From contig VJWN01000018.1 of NCBI GenBank assembly GCA_007644065.1, forward strand, positions 310,001 through 374,000: a stretch of 64,000 nt of DNA, given 5' to 3'. The DNA is from Margaritispora aquatica (Eukaryota; Ascomycota; Leotiomycetes; Helotiales; Discinellaceae). The notes beneath the pieces are model-generated. The model was given only the letters and a program-made list of their open reading frames with translations. It did no database searches and was not told the DNA's origin. Shown in pieces: positions 20,325-30,490 of this stretch (position 1 is its first letter; each line of letters begins with the position of its first letter). The translations under genes were made by a program, and so were the position numbers.

Positions 20325-22143
20325 ATGAACGTTCAAACAGTTACTTTCGAGTCATTCCAAGACCAGAAACCTGGAACGTAAGAAAACTGCTACCCCTCCA
20401 TCACCCCACCAAAGCTGACAGCTCAACGAACAGCTCTGGTCTGCGAAAGAAGGTCGTTGTTTTCCAAAAGCCACACTACAGCGAATCTTTCGTAACTTCA
20501 ATTCTGCTTTCTATCCCAGAAGGTGTCAAGGACAGCTTCTTGGTCATTGGTGGCGATGGACGATACTGGAACCCTGAAGTTGTGCAGCTGTGCGCGAAGA
20601 TTGGTGCCGCATATGGGGTCAAGAAGATCTTGGTCGGCCAAGGTGGTATTTTGAGCACACCTGCCGCTAGTCACATCATCCGAAAGCGAAAGGCTACTGG
20701 TGGTATTCTATTGACTGCTTCCCACAATGCTGGAGGTAAGGGAACTCACTTACTGTTTTGCGGAGCTATGGCTAATTTATAACAGGACCAAAGAACGATT
20801 TCGGAATCAAGTACAACCTTGCCAATGGTGGACCAGCTCCTGAATCAGTCACAAACAAGATCTTTGCTACATCAAAGAGCTTGACCTCCTACAAGATCGC
20901 AGATATCCCAGATGTCGATATCAACACAATCGGCACTAAGATGTATGGTGATTTGGAAGTTGAGATCATTGACTCTTGCGAGGATTATACTCTTATGTTG
21001 AAGGAGATTTTTGATTTCCCTCTGATCAAGAAGTTTTTCCAGAAGAATACCGATTTCAAGGTCCTCTTCGATGCTCTCTCTGGTGTTACTGGCCCATACG
21101 GAAAGGCCATCTTTGAGCATGAACTTGGCCTCCCAAGCTCAAGCACACAAAACTGCATTCCTTCTCCAGATTTCAACGGTGGTCACCCAGATCCAAACTT
21201 GACTTATGCACACTCACTGGTTGAGGCTGTTGACAAGGGAAAGATCCACTTCGGTGCTGCTAGTGACGGAGACGGAGATCGTAACATGATCTACGGAGCT
21301 AATGCTTTCGTTTCCCCTGGAGACAGTTTGGCAATCATTGCACACCACGCCCAGCTCATTCCTTACTTCAAGAAGCAAGGTGTCTATGGTCTTGCACGCA
21401 GTATGCCAACTTCTGGTGCTGTTGATCTTGTTGCTAAGGCCCAAGGACTCAACTGCTACGAGGTGCCAACTGGATGGAAGTTCTTCTGCGCTCTGTTTGA
21501 TGCCGACAAGCTTTCCATCTGTGGTGAGGAGTCTTTCGGAACTGGCAGCAACCACATTCGTGAGAAGGATGGTCTGTGGGCTGTTGTTGCTTGGTTGAAC
21601 ATCATTGCTGGTATTGGAGAGGCACACCCAGATATCACTCCAAGTATCTCCAAGATTCAACACGATTTCTGGACTATCTATGGACGTACTTTCTTCACGA
21701 GATACGATTATGAGAACGTCAGCTCAGAGGGCGCAAATGCTCTTGTCAAGGAGTTGGACACCAAGATTCAGGACAAGTCATTTATTGGCTCTACCATTGG
21801 TGGTAAGTATTCCTACACAGCTATTATTATATAGATGCTAACAATCACAGACCGCACGGTAGCCGATGCTGGTGATTTCTCATACACCGATCTCGATGGC
21901 AGCGTCTCCCCCAACCAGGGTCTCTACGTCAAGTTCTCAGACGGATCACGAATCGTCGTTCGTCTTTCTGGAACTGGTTCATCAGGAGCTACCATCAGAC
22001 TGTACATCGAGAAGCACACAACCGAGGCCAAGACATACGGCATGGATGCACAAGATTTCCTGAAGTCGGACGTTCAGTTCTCCACGGACTTCTTGAAGTT
22101 CCAGGAGCATGTCGGACGAACCGAGCCAGATGTTAAGACATAA
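20325..22143 (+). CDS. PGM2: Phosphoglucomutase (glucose-1-phosphate/glucose-6-phosphate)
   Basis: Four exons (20325-20377, 20434-20735, 20786-21802, 21851-22143) give 554 residues, typical of eukaryotic PGM. The cytosolic enzyme interconverts glucose-1-phosphate and glucose-6-phosphate, linking glycolysis with glycogen, trehalose and UDP-glucose/cell-wall synthesis. Motifs in order: PGTSGLRKKV near residue 16, GGDGRYWNPE, the phosphoserine loop TASHNAGG with Ser114, the metal site SDGDGDRNM, the sugar-binding loop CGEESFGTGSNHIREKDG, and the C-terminal phosphate-binding RLSGTGSSGATIRLY. The loop has Ala where most homologues have Pro (SHNPGG). Exon joins fall inside PGT/SGL, AGG/PKN and TIG/DRT, which fixes the splice sites. 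Single-copy housekeeping gene style; the symbol follows yeast. Confidence 0.97.
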
Positions 22144-23596
22144 GCGGGCTTTGTTGAGGAGTGGGTAGTGCGTTAGATCTTGGTCGGAAAATGCATTTGT
22201 TTTGAGCGTGATGAGATGAATTGATGAGGGGTCCTTGAATGATATCAATTTAGAAGTTTAGGTCTTGATTGAAAAAGTACCTTGATAACCAAGCTTGTTA
22301 TTGACTTTTTGATTCTATGATTTGCTTATTCTTGGGGTTTTACTTGTGTGTGTTTTGATTCAGCCTCGGACTAGTGACGTGAGACACCTATAAATATCCC
22401 TCTATCACAGTTCTAATCTTACAATTAGTTCTAATCTTACAATTCTCGATCATGAAGAACGGGGGAAAATGTAGGGAGGCTGGGCGGCCAGGGAGTGAGC
22501 CTGGTAGCCGTGCTTAAATCTTTCTTCTCGACCAATGGCTATTCTCCGTGGAAGTCGTGTCAAGGCTTCGTTTTCAAAGCCTTGACATCACAAATTAGCT
22601 TGCACTTCGTGGGGTTTGTTGCTGTCGTGTCGTGTTTTGTTCTGCTGCCAAGTAGTTTGCGAGATCAGTAGTCTTGGTGGTGTTGGTAGTGGTGTGAGAG
22701 GGGGTGTCGTCTTGACTACAAGTTGAAAGCAAAAGTGTTTACCTAGTGTATTTCCTTGTCAAATAAGATTGTCCTGCAGATGCAATTCATTTGAAGGTGG
22801 GTGTTTTAGCAGAAAGTGGGGAGGGAGAGATTTGAGATCCTTGAGAACGTTGAGTGAGTGAGGACTATTTCTGTCGCTCTGCTAATTTGTTGCTCTGTTG
22901 CACTGAAGCAGTGGCGACTATATCATGTTGTTTTCCGTGCGCCCATGAGAATGAGCGCTTAGAGGGTGGTTTACTGTCGCATTGTGTGTGTATGAGCTGA
23001 GAGCGATCTGTATTTGTGTGTTTGCATTTAGGAGATCTAGAATATAGGTATAGGTTCAGGTCTAGGTTTTGTTGCATTCGAGTCAATGTCAAGCATCAAT
23101 CGATGTCTTGACGGCTGGGAGCCGACAATTAAACATAGCTTTGAGCTTGAACCAAAGTTAAAAATTTATATTAGTGGCAAGCAATCCTGACTTACTAGGC
23201 TTAACAGTCTTTGTATTTTGCTTTTCAACTACTACTCATGTGAAGGATTCAGAAGTGGGTGTAAAAATCACATATATATTCGACTCCAGATCTGAGTTTT
23301 ATTGGCACTGGAGCAGTTGAGATGCTAAATATCCTTCCCATGACTGTGGAGGTTTGTTCTATTCTGTCGGGCTCCTTTCCTTTTCGGATTCTATCTCTAG
23401 TTATACTATCTTCAGTTCAGCGTTCCTCCCACGAGAAACATGCCTTAGAAATTCTCTTCTAGAAAAAAAAGCGAGACTGCTGTCAATAGTAAATCCTCGG
23501 CATCTGAGACTTTGAAAGTTTTAAATGACAAGCAAGAGGGTGGAGTGAGCAGAGAGTCCCTAGGTCTTACAGATCATTCTTACACACTCTGAAAAC
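22144..23596. other. Convergent intergenic region between PGM and the FAD monooxygenase
   Basis: No coding region is supported in these 1.45 kb. The stretch has GT-rich blocks (22620-22740), probably untranslated 3' sequence of PGM, and otherwise shows nothing recognisable. Two convergent genes end here. Confidence 0.4.
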
Positions 23597-24834
23597 CTAG
23601 ACAATCTCCTCCTTACTCACATCATAACCGAAGCTATCCTCAAAAGTTGCTAATCTCCACCACAAAAAAAGCGAAATGAACCACTCCAACACTTTTTGGG
23701 CAAGCCAGCTTCTGTCTTTGACTCCTTCCCACCGAAATGTTGCCTCCGTATACGCTTTATCAATTCGAGTCCGTCGAGTCTTCTCATAGATCTTGAACAC
23801 ATCTTTAATGTCCATATCCGGACACAAAGAGAAGACTCGAGCGAGCAAAACACCATCTTCCATAGAAATTCCAGTACTCTCACCTTGTGGTGGCATCTAA
23901 ACTCATTAGTTGGTGGCATCTCAGGATAGACAGGATTGAGGAGACGTACGCAATGAGCAGCATCACCTAGCAACAACACGTTTCCCTTACTCCAAACTCC
24001 TCCTGGACCTAAGTCATAAATAGGATAGAACACCAGCTCTTTTACCCTATCTAGCATCTCCGCTAAGCCTTTTGATCCCCCACCTCCAAATCTACTCCTG
24101 ATTTGACTTAGCATGCCCTCTTTATCCTCCGCTCCCTGTGTCCATCCTTGCCTATCCATTTCCTCGGGTACAGACATCACGAACCCGAGGTAGACTTTTG
24201 ACTTATCTGCATCAGTATATGAAGTGAGCAACTGGCCATGACGACCAGAGTTCATAGCTGTCTGATTGAAGTAGACATCCAAACCTGCTGCGTCGATAAG
24301 TGTATAAGCAACAGCCACCTTAGTATAATTAGTTTTCCGAGATGGTTCCACATACTTGCTGCGGACAGACGAGTGAATACCATCACACCCAAGAATGAAA
24401 TCCGACTCCACCCTCTCACCAGACTCAAACCGAGCCGAAACACGCTCACTCCCATCTACGTCGTCAATATCCACCAACCTCGACCCATAAATGACCTCAA
24501 TCCCCCTCTTTCCCACAGAGACCAATAAAGCCCTTAGTAACTCCTCTCTCATAACCCTCAACCCAGGTCCATATTTTCTTATCGGCAGCTCAGCCAATTT
24601 CTTCCCCGAGTGTAGCGAGAACACCTCGAGCGAATCGACTCGGCATCCGTGGACTTCTACATCTAGTGAATCTAAGATTCGTAATGCGCTCGGAGTGAGG
24701 CTTATAGAACCGCCTATGGTGGAGGGCGCGGGGCGGAGCTCGTAGATTGTGCATTTGATGCCAGCTTTTGAGAGGGAGAGGGCAGCTGCTAGACCAGCGG
24801 GACCTCCTCCGATTATGAGACAAGTTTTTGGCAT
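23597..24834 (-). CDS. FAD-dependent aromatic-ring monooxygenase
   Basis: Two exons on the minus strand (24834-23950 and 23896-23597) encode 394 residues. This is a class A flavoprotein monooxygenase of the salicylate / p-hydroxybenzoate hydroxylase type. It shows the dinucleotide-binding IIGGGPAGLAAALSLSKAG at residues 7-25, the acidic end of strand 2 (YELR, about 31-34), the DG motif FILGCDGIHSSVR near 145-157, and the GD motif LLLGDAAHC|MPPQGE rebuilt exactly at the 53-nt intron. The protein is slightly short of the usual 400-450 and ends soon after a hydrophobic helix (LEWFISLFLWWRL), which may anchor it to a membrane. Substrate unknown; relatives act in aromatic catabolism or secondary metabolism, but there is no neighbouring pathway here. 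An 18-base G run lies 205 bases upstream of its ATG. Confidence 0.92.
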
Positions 24835-25964
24835 TTCTTATTCTTGGCTATGGTGTTGAATATGGAAATAGAGTGGATGCTTGAGGAATCCATGAAGATA
24901 CAGAAAGATTTGGGGAGTGCAAATGGGGGGCTGAGGGGCCACCTGGCATAGAGAAGCGAGATGATCATCACAAGGATGCAGACGAGTCGGGTCATATTCT
25001 GAGCGCAGGGAACTGACAGACTTGGATGTTTTTTTTTTGGGGGGGGGGGGGGGGGGTGCAAAGTGGTATTTCCACTTCGCTGGCAAGTTCCGAATTTGCG
25101 GATGACTGCTTGTTGAGTATTGAGCTTCAGGTCCCTTAGGTACAAATTCTAACAATATACCTCAGAATCCAGAAAACTCTTTTCGACTCCTTGCAGCCAC
25201 AAAGCACTATTCCTCCTGCCGCAGAACACATAGGCTTGCAAGCATACAATCATTCATGGAATCATAGAGACGTCCTCTCTTTTTTTAAAAAAAAAAAACG
25301 GAGCAAGAATATCAAAGCTAGAGAATGACTCTAATGCCATGCTTCGTAGATTTCGAAGAATTTAGGCGACTTGGCGGGGTGGTGGGGCATTGTGAATAGA
25401 GCTCACAGGCACAACGGACATAGCTAAGCAAAGATTAGTTGCAGATAGAGAATAGACCTGAACTGTTGGCTTTCAAACAATTCTGTCGTTTGTCCTTAGA
25501 TAAATCACAACGTTAAAACATGTGAACAGATTAGTTGCCCGCCTCCTCAGAGGCTGTTATGTTTGTAGTTATTTACAAACCTCAGTAGTCATTTTCATCG
25601 GCACACATAGTTTGCGCCTGCACAACCCTAACCCAGCTGCACACCAGAGCTAATAAAGGCATCATATTAACTTATGCATTAAGACTAAGTACCGTAAACG
25701 CTAGAAACTCAAAGCATCAAAACGCTCAGCTGGGGTATCTCCACTGCACGAACAAAACTAAGCAGAAAAAACTCGCTCAAACACCTAGAAATCTACCCAT
25801 CCGTTGCTCGTAGAAAATAGAAATAGAAACCACCCTCAGAAACTCAAAACAATACTCGCTATAATCTAAACAAGACTGTGCTGCAACACCAACCTCACTG
25901 TACAACACTCCTATATCCAGCCACGAAAGCAGAATGATAGCCAAACAAAGCGCAAAGCAAGCAA
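24835..25964. other. Intergenic region with long homopolymer runs
   Basis: No gene is supported. The region holds T10 directly followed by G18 (25029-25056) and T7-A12 (25280-25298). Two overlapping minus-strand frames across the G run are low-complexity and not believed. The part next to 24834 is the monooxygenase promoter; the part near 25964 is the 3' end of the zinc-finger gene. Confidence 0.45.
25029..25056 (+). repeat. T10-G18 homopolymer tract
   Basis: Ten T followed by eighteen uninterrupted G on the plus strand (C18 then A10 on the transcribed side of the monooxygenase promoter). A G run this long can fold as a quadruplex and is prone to length change and sequencing error. Confidence 0.85.
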
Positions 25965-27442
25965 TCAACATCTCCCAGCCGCATGCGCAGTTGCCAGTGC
26001 CGCGACTCTCATTCTGATGGCCCACTCCTCTGGTTCAAAGTCCTCTTTGTGCATATAGCTTGTCATATGAACCTTGCGGATCTTATCTGTCTTTTCGCGC
26101 TGTCTGTAACCGCAATCCCGCCCTAACAGATGATCAATGCAAACCACCTTGCCGTGGGCAAATCGGCAATCTTGTACCTTGCACTCGTCGAAGCTTCTAA
26201 AGCGGAAGCACAGTGGTTGAAGGTTGCAGTCTGAGCGGGGACACTCTATATTGTACGATAAATGGAATGGGCATGCTCTCTGGTATTTGAGGGGAAGCAT
26301 GCTGATGTGGAGATTCATATCAGCATCAGAGATCGGATCTGCTTTATAAGGATCCATCACGTTGGTCTGGCTCACTGTACTGCTGGTACTTGTCTCTCTA
26401 GGTCTCCCAATGTCGTTCCTGGCTTTCAGATGTGTATCACTAGTCTCTGAGTAGTATGTCAAAGGGGCTGGATTGCGGGGCATGAAGTCCATCTACAGCT
26501 TATTAGTAATCTTTTCAAACTTGTAGCAATAGACAAGACTTACAGCACTCGGATTCAGGGGTACGGTTGTGCTTCCAGCAACGCTTTTGGTAGGACTTCT
26601 GGTATGACTTCTGGTAGGGGAGCCAAAACCTTCAGAAACAACATCTGATGTTACAGAAGCAACAGTCCCCGGACTTTCATTCCCCTGCGGGTGTGATGGT
26701 TCCTTCCGCGGTGATCTGACAGAACCACTCCTACTTGTCTTGCCTTCATCCTCATATATGATATCCGGCTTGGGCTGCTTCTCCAACTCTCTGCGATCAA
26801 ATCTCTCCTTTGAACCTGAGAATCCAGCGCCGTCAAATAATCCACCTTGAAGGCGCTCAATATGACTCCACATGACCATGAGCTTGCAGCGTCCCACCTC
26901 TATGATTTGATCATATAGCTTCCTCTTGCTCTCGTAGTCCTTGTGCGTACCTTCCAAGTCCTCCGTGATGCTCGTGACTTGCATCCTCAACTTATGGTTC
27001 TCATTCACCAGCTCCATCAGCTGCACATACATCCCTTGTGGATCGCTCAATACTGCCTCTCTAAGCTGATCTGCAGAGCGCAATTGCGACAGTTGGTATT
27101 GGCGATGTGGTGTGTCTTGGCGTGGTGGATAATTGCGTTTTGGAGCAACACCACTATTCATGGGAATTACGACAGGCTGTGGGAAGAGGCGAGGAAGTCG
27201 GTCCATGGCTATATGTATATTAGATATTTCATCGAATAAATAATGGTTGTGAGATGTCGTGGTAGGATCTCGCGTTTAAACTTACCCGTGGTGTTGAAGT
27301 AGATCGGCTGGTTCTGCGAAAGAGGAAGGAGGTGAGCAATTGGTGACGACGCGATCGAAGATGCTCTTGGTCTTGGATGTATAAATTTTGGAGGCGGTCC
27401 TCTACACCTTTCGAGCATCCGTGGCGGAGGATTCATAGACAT
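25965..27442 (-). CDS. Coiled-coil protein with C-terminal CCCH-type zinc finger
   Basis: Three minus-strand exons (27442-27286, 27208-26544, 26492-25965) join in phase to 449 residues. The first exon gives a Pro/Arg-rich N-terminus; the splice makes NTT|AMDRLPRL. Residues about 100-190 form a helix with heptads (ELVNENHKLRMQVTSITEDL, then a Lys/Tyr-rich helix), probably a coiled coil. Residues 190-300 are Ser/Thr/Pro-rich. The C-terminal part holds a cysteine-rich module: CPFHLSYNIECPRSDC followed by CFRFRSFDECKVQDCRFAH, a C-x8-C-x4-C-x3-H finger of the RNA-binding CCCH class, then CIDHLLGRDCGY. CCCH fingers usually bind RNA, so a post-transcriptional role is inferred; I recognise no named orthologue. 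The last ATG-proximal alternative is the internal Met at 27206. Confidence 0.8.
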
Positions 27443-28152
27443 TTTAATCTTCTTGCTATATTTGTTAGAATGGGCTGGTAATTCCAGTTATGCTCTTGAG
27501 GTTGTTTGTTGCGAATTTTCGACGCGAACAAAGCTTGGAGGCCAGAACGCACTCGAAGACTGATTCGAATATTTTTGCTTTGATGGGTAGCAAAAATTGC
27601 AATTCAGTGTCCAGAAGGCGTTGAAAGAATTGTTCAGAATGTGTCGGGAATCTGGAAGTTGGACGTTTGTTATGTTGAGAGTTTTCGCTGATGTTTGGCA
27701 GTTGACTAGCAGGCGAGTAGGCAGGCTCCAAAAATATTTAGATTCACTTTGCGAAGCTCGCGTCTGGTATGCTCATGTAGTCGCTAATAGCAACTAGTTT
27801 TTACAAGAAATTGGAAAGCTGATCTGTGCAAGCTGAAGCTCTGGCTTTGAAGTGCTCACTTGGACCTAACTGCAATCATTACGAGAAAATTGACAAACTG
27901 TAGCGTGTTATTCTTCCGCACGACCTGTGATTAGTTTTCATGTCATTTTCTGATTCACTTTGGACTCTACAAAGACACACCTGCAGCAAGTGAAGGCTAT
28001 AATGAACTGTTGATGTGAACTTGGATAAATCACGAAACAATTGTACAGCTTGGCCGAGCGATTCAACCTGCTGTCTCTCAGTGCCTTAATTGCTATTATT
28101 TTGTGTTAAATGCCATGCTATGCAAGTCTGCTATCAATCTCAAATATCACCC
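27443..28152. other. Intergenic region
   Basis: Promoter side of the zinc-finger gene and 3' side of the 2EXR gene, both on the minus strand. Short frames on both strands carry no motif. Nothing further is recognised. Confidence 0.4.
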
Positions 28153-29427
28153 TTAATAATCTCCTTCGTTTCCCTTGTATCCTTCATCTTCTTCGTCTAT
28201 ATCGTCTGAGTCATCTTCGTCTACATCATCTGTTTCTTCGTCTTCTACGTCGTCTGTTTCGTCTTCTTCAACCTCTTCCTCTCCGTCGTCGTTTTCATCC
28301 TCCCTATCTTCGTAATCCTCATAATCTTCACTATCCTGACTATTCTCGTCATCTTCCTCGTCGACACATTGTCCATATCTTAGACGGGAGTACGGATATG
28401 CTCTCCTGTAACTTCCCTTCCACCCCAAATCTCGCTTCAAGTTATTCCCGATCCAAGCTTGTCCATCTCTCCCGAATAGGTACATTTCTGGAATTTCATG
28501 ATCCGAAGTGTTCAGCTCTTTAAGTCGCTTCATCTCAACTTTGAGCTCACTCAGAGTTCGCAAAGTCTTATCGATGAAAGCTGAACTGCTCGATCCCTTC
28601 TGCCTGTAGCCCTTGAGCACCGAACCAGCTTGAATAAACACCATCAACGTCTCAAGCCTAGGAAGTTCTGTTAACAGCTCTACAAGCTCCACTCTCATCC
28701 GGTCGTAGGCCAAACACGCTGTTGTGATGCCTAGATGGACAATCTGCTTTGCCCATTGTCCTCTCAAGATTTCGACTTTGAGAAACGCATGTCCATACTT
28801 GTGATCAATTCGATAGAGAAAATTCTCTAAGTTCTCCACTAGTAGACACGTTGTAGAAGCATCATACCGGATTACTGACTTTCCACCCACGCCAGGGACA
28901 AAGTTTTTCAAGGCTGCGATGTAGACCCCCCTTGACTCAAAGCTGGCGCTGGAAAGACCACGGCATAAAGTGAGGTTTGGCGCAGGACGTTCACGATCAC
29001 TGGGGTGTAGGAGTGAGAACCCCATACGGCTCCCTTGAGGGTGATAGAATCGACCGATTGGGTCAGCGGTGACTTGGAGGACTGTTCTGGTCTTGAAGTC
29101 TGCGTCAGTTGGCAGCGCGTGCTTGAATATCTTGCAGCGTAGTTCCTTTGGGAGTTTGGGAAATAGAGTAAACTCTACCAAGGTCGAAGTTGTATTGGCC
29201 GTTTGATTTCCGTCAATGGAGAGTGCAACATCTTTGGTCTTCGACATTCTGGTGTTGGTTGTTTGCCTCGGATTTTCAGAGCTGACTTTGCTGAGTCTGT
29301 GAAACTTCGGGACCTTAAACATGCTGTCAGTTGAAGAATCTGGAAAGCACATCACATGTGTGGGCATGTGTGGCAACACGAAAATCTTACCTTTCTCCCT
29401 TGTAAAAAGAAGTTTGGTAGACTTCAT
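28153..29427 (-). CDS. 2EXR-domain protein with strongly acidic tail
   Basis: A single minus-strand exon of 424 residues. After a variable start, LVEFTLFPKLPKELRCKIFKHALP (about 82-107) followed by variable loops and LLVENLENF, then a Leu-rich stretch, matches the fungal 2EXR family, whose opening F-P-LP-ELR-I motif recalls an F-box. Members are expanded in Leotiomycetes and Sordariomycetes; their function is unknown. The final 70 residues are almost entirely Asp and Glu with a few Tyr, Val and Thr. The open frame starts at 29427, but the Met at 29247 (MSKTKDVAL), just before the domain, is an equally good start, and a GTAAGA...ACAG segment upstream of it could be an intron. Confidence 0.82.
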   Translation of the reverse strand: MKSTKLLFTREKGKIFVLPHMPTHVMCFPDSSTDSMFKVPKFHRLSKVSSENPRQTTNTRMSKTKDVALSIDGNQTANTTSTLVEFTLFPKLPKELRCKIFKHALPTDADFKTRTVLQVTADPIGRFYHPQGSRMGFSLLHPSDRERPAPNLTLCRGLSSASFESRGVYIAALKNFVPGVGGKSVIRYDASTTCLLVENLENFLYRIDHKYGHAFLKVEILRGQWAKQIVHLGITTACLAYDRMRVELVELLTELPRLETLMVFIQAGSVLKGYRQKGSSSSAFIDKTLRTLSELKVEMKRLKELNTSDHEIPEMYLFGRDGQAWIGNNLKRDLGWKGSYRRAYPYSRLRYGQCVDEEDDENSQDSEDYEDYEDREDENDDGEEEVEEDETDDVEDEETDDVDEDDSDDIDEEDEGYKGNEGDY

Positions 29428-30490
29428 GGACGAGAGTTCTTGTGCCGGCAGCGGACCTTGAAATTGGAAGTGATATGTGTTTGGAACTTCAAGTTGTTAG
29501 AAATACTGTCGATTAAGTAATCTCAAAAGCACGTCGCGTGTGCGCCATGTGAAATGCAAAACTTACTTTGCTTCTCCTAGGAAACAGTCACAACACACTT
29601 CAGGAATCAGTAGTCTAAGTTGATATTTTTTCTTGGTATGTGTGCTAATGTTCTTAAAATGGTGATGGTAGGGGTTTGAAACTGATATAAAGTACCGCGT
29701 CGGTTGGGGACCACATCAGCATGCGCTTGAACAAAGTTCCAAGGATTCACTTTCAAGACGACTTGCATACAGTGGCATCAAGGTTCACCTTAGTCTGACT
29801 TTATATTTCAAATTTATTATATTACTCTCTTTTCTACGTGTCTAAGATTGAACAAGGTGGCATTTATATTGAGAATAGATGTTATTTGTATGTTCGCACT
29901 TATCGAAATCCCCTGTGATACATATAGCAATTCCTGAAACCAAACTATTTGTCCTAAATATCAATCTAAGAACCAAACATTGCAAGAAATTCAAAGTCGT
30001 AACAATCCTAATCCAAATCCATATCCATCAGAGAAACATTGAGCACCAAACTATTTCGTCGTCCCTCTCAAACTGCACACCCACTACAAAGGTCCCACAC
30101 TATTCACAAACTACGCCCTCACCACAGACATGCGATACCTTCCCCCTCCACCCGCCACCCTCTCCATCCCAAATTACCCAAGAATCATCCTTGTCAATGA
30201 CAAATGCTTGGCAAATTAGCTTTGGCTTTCCAACTCAACGTTATAAGACGAGACACAAAGGTTTGCAATGGTTACAAGTGGAAAACATAATGAACAAAAA
30301 AATGTGTCAATTCATCATCAAGCTCTTTCTGAGCGATGGTATCTATCCTAGGTATGTAACTCCGGTCCCAATCCAAAGAAACACCAATCCATCTATACCG
30401 GTCTATCCATCTATCCATCTATCTTCGCACCTCGCAGGCCATGCAATAACAAAAGAAGATTCGTATCATCATTTTCCACTGAACGCCAAT
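29428..30490. other. Intergenic region
   Basis: Promoter of the 2EXR gene and 3' region of the HAD hydrolase gene, both on the minus strand. It is AT-rich, with a C/T-rich block at 30050-30200 and short CCATCTAT repeats at 30388-30422. No gene is supported. Confidence 0.4.

Noticed and set aside
6153..24834. The idea that the regulator, Diels-Alderase-like protein and FAD monooxygenase form one biosynthetic cluster
   Set aside because: Housekeeping genes (oligoribonuclease, phosphoglucomutase) stand between them and no backbone synthase is present, so clustering is not supported.
28110..28523. A 137-codon plus-strand Leu/Arg-rich frame
   Set aside because: It is the shadow of the Asp/Glu-coding tail of the 2EXR gene.
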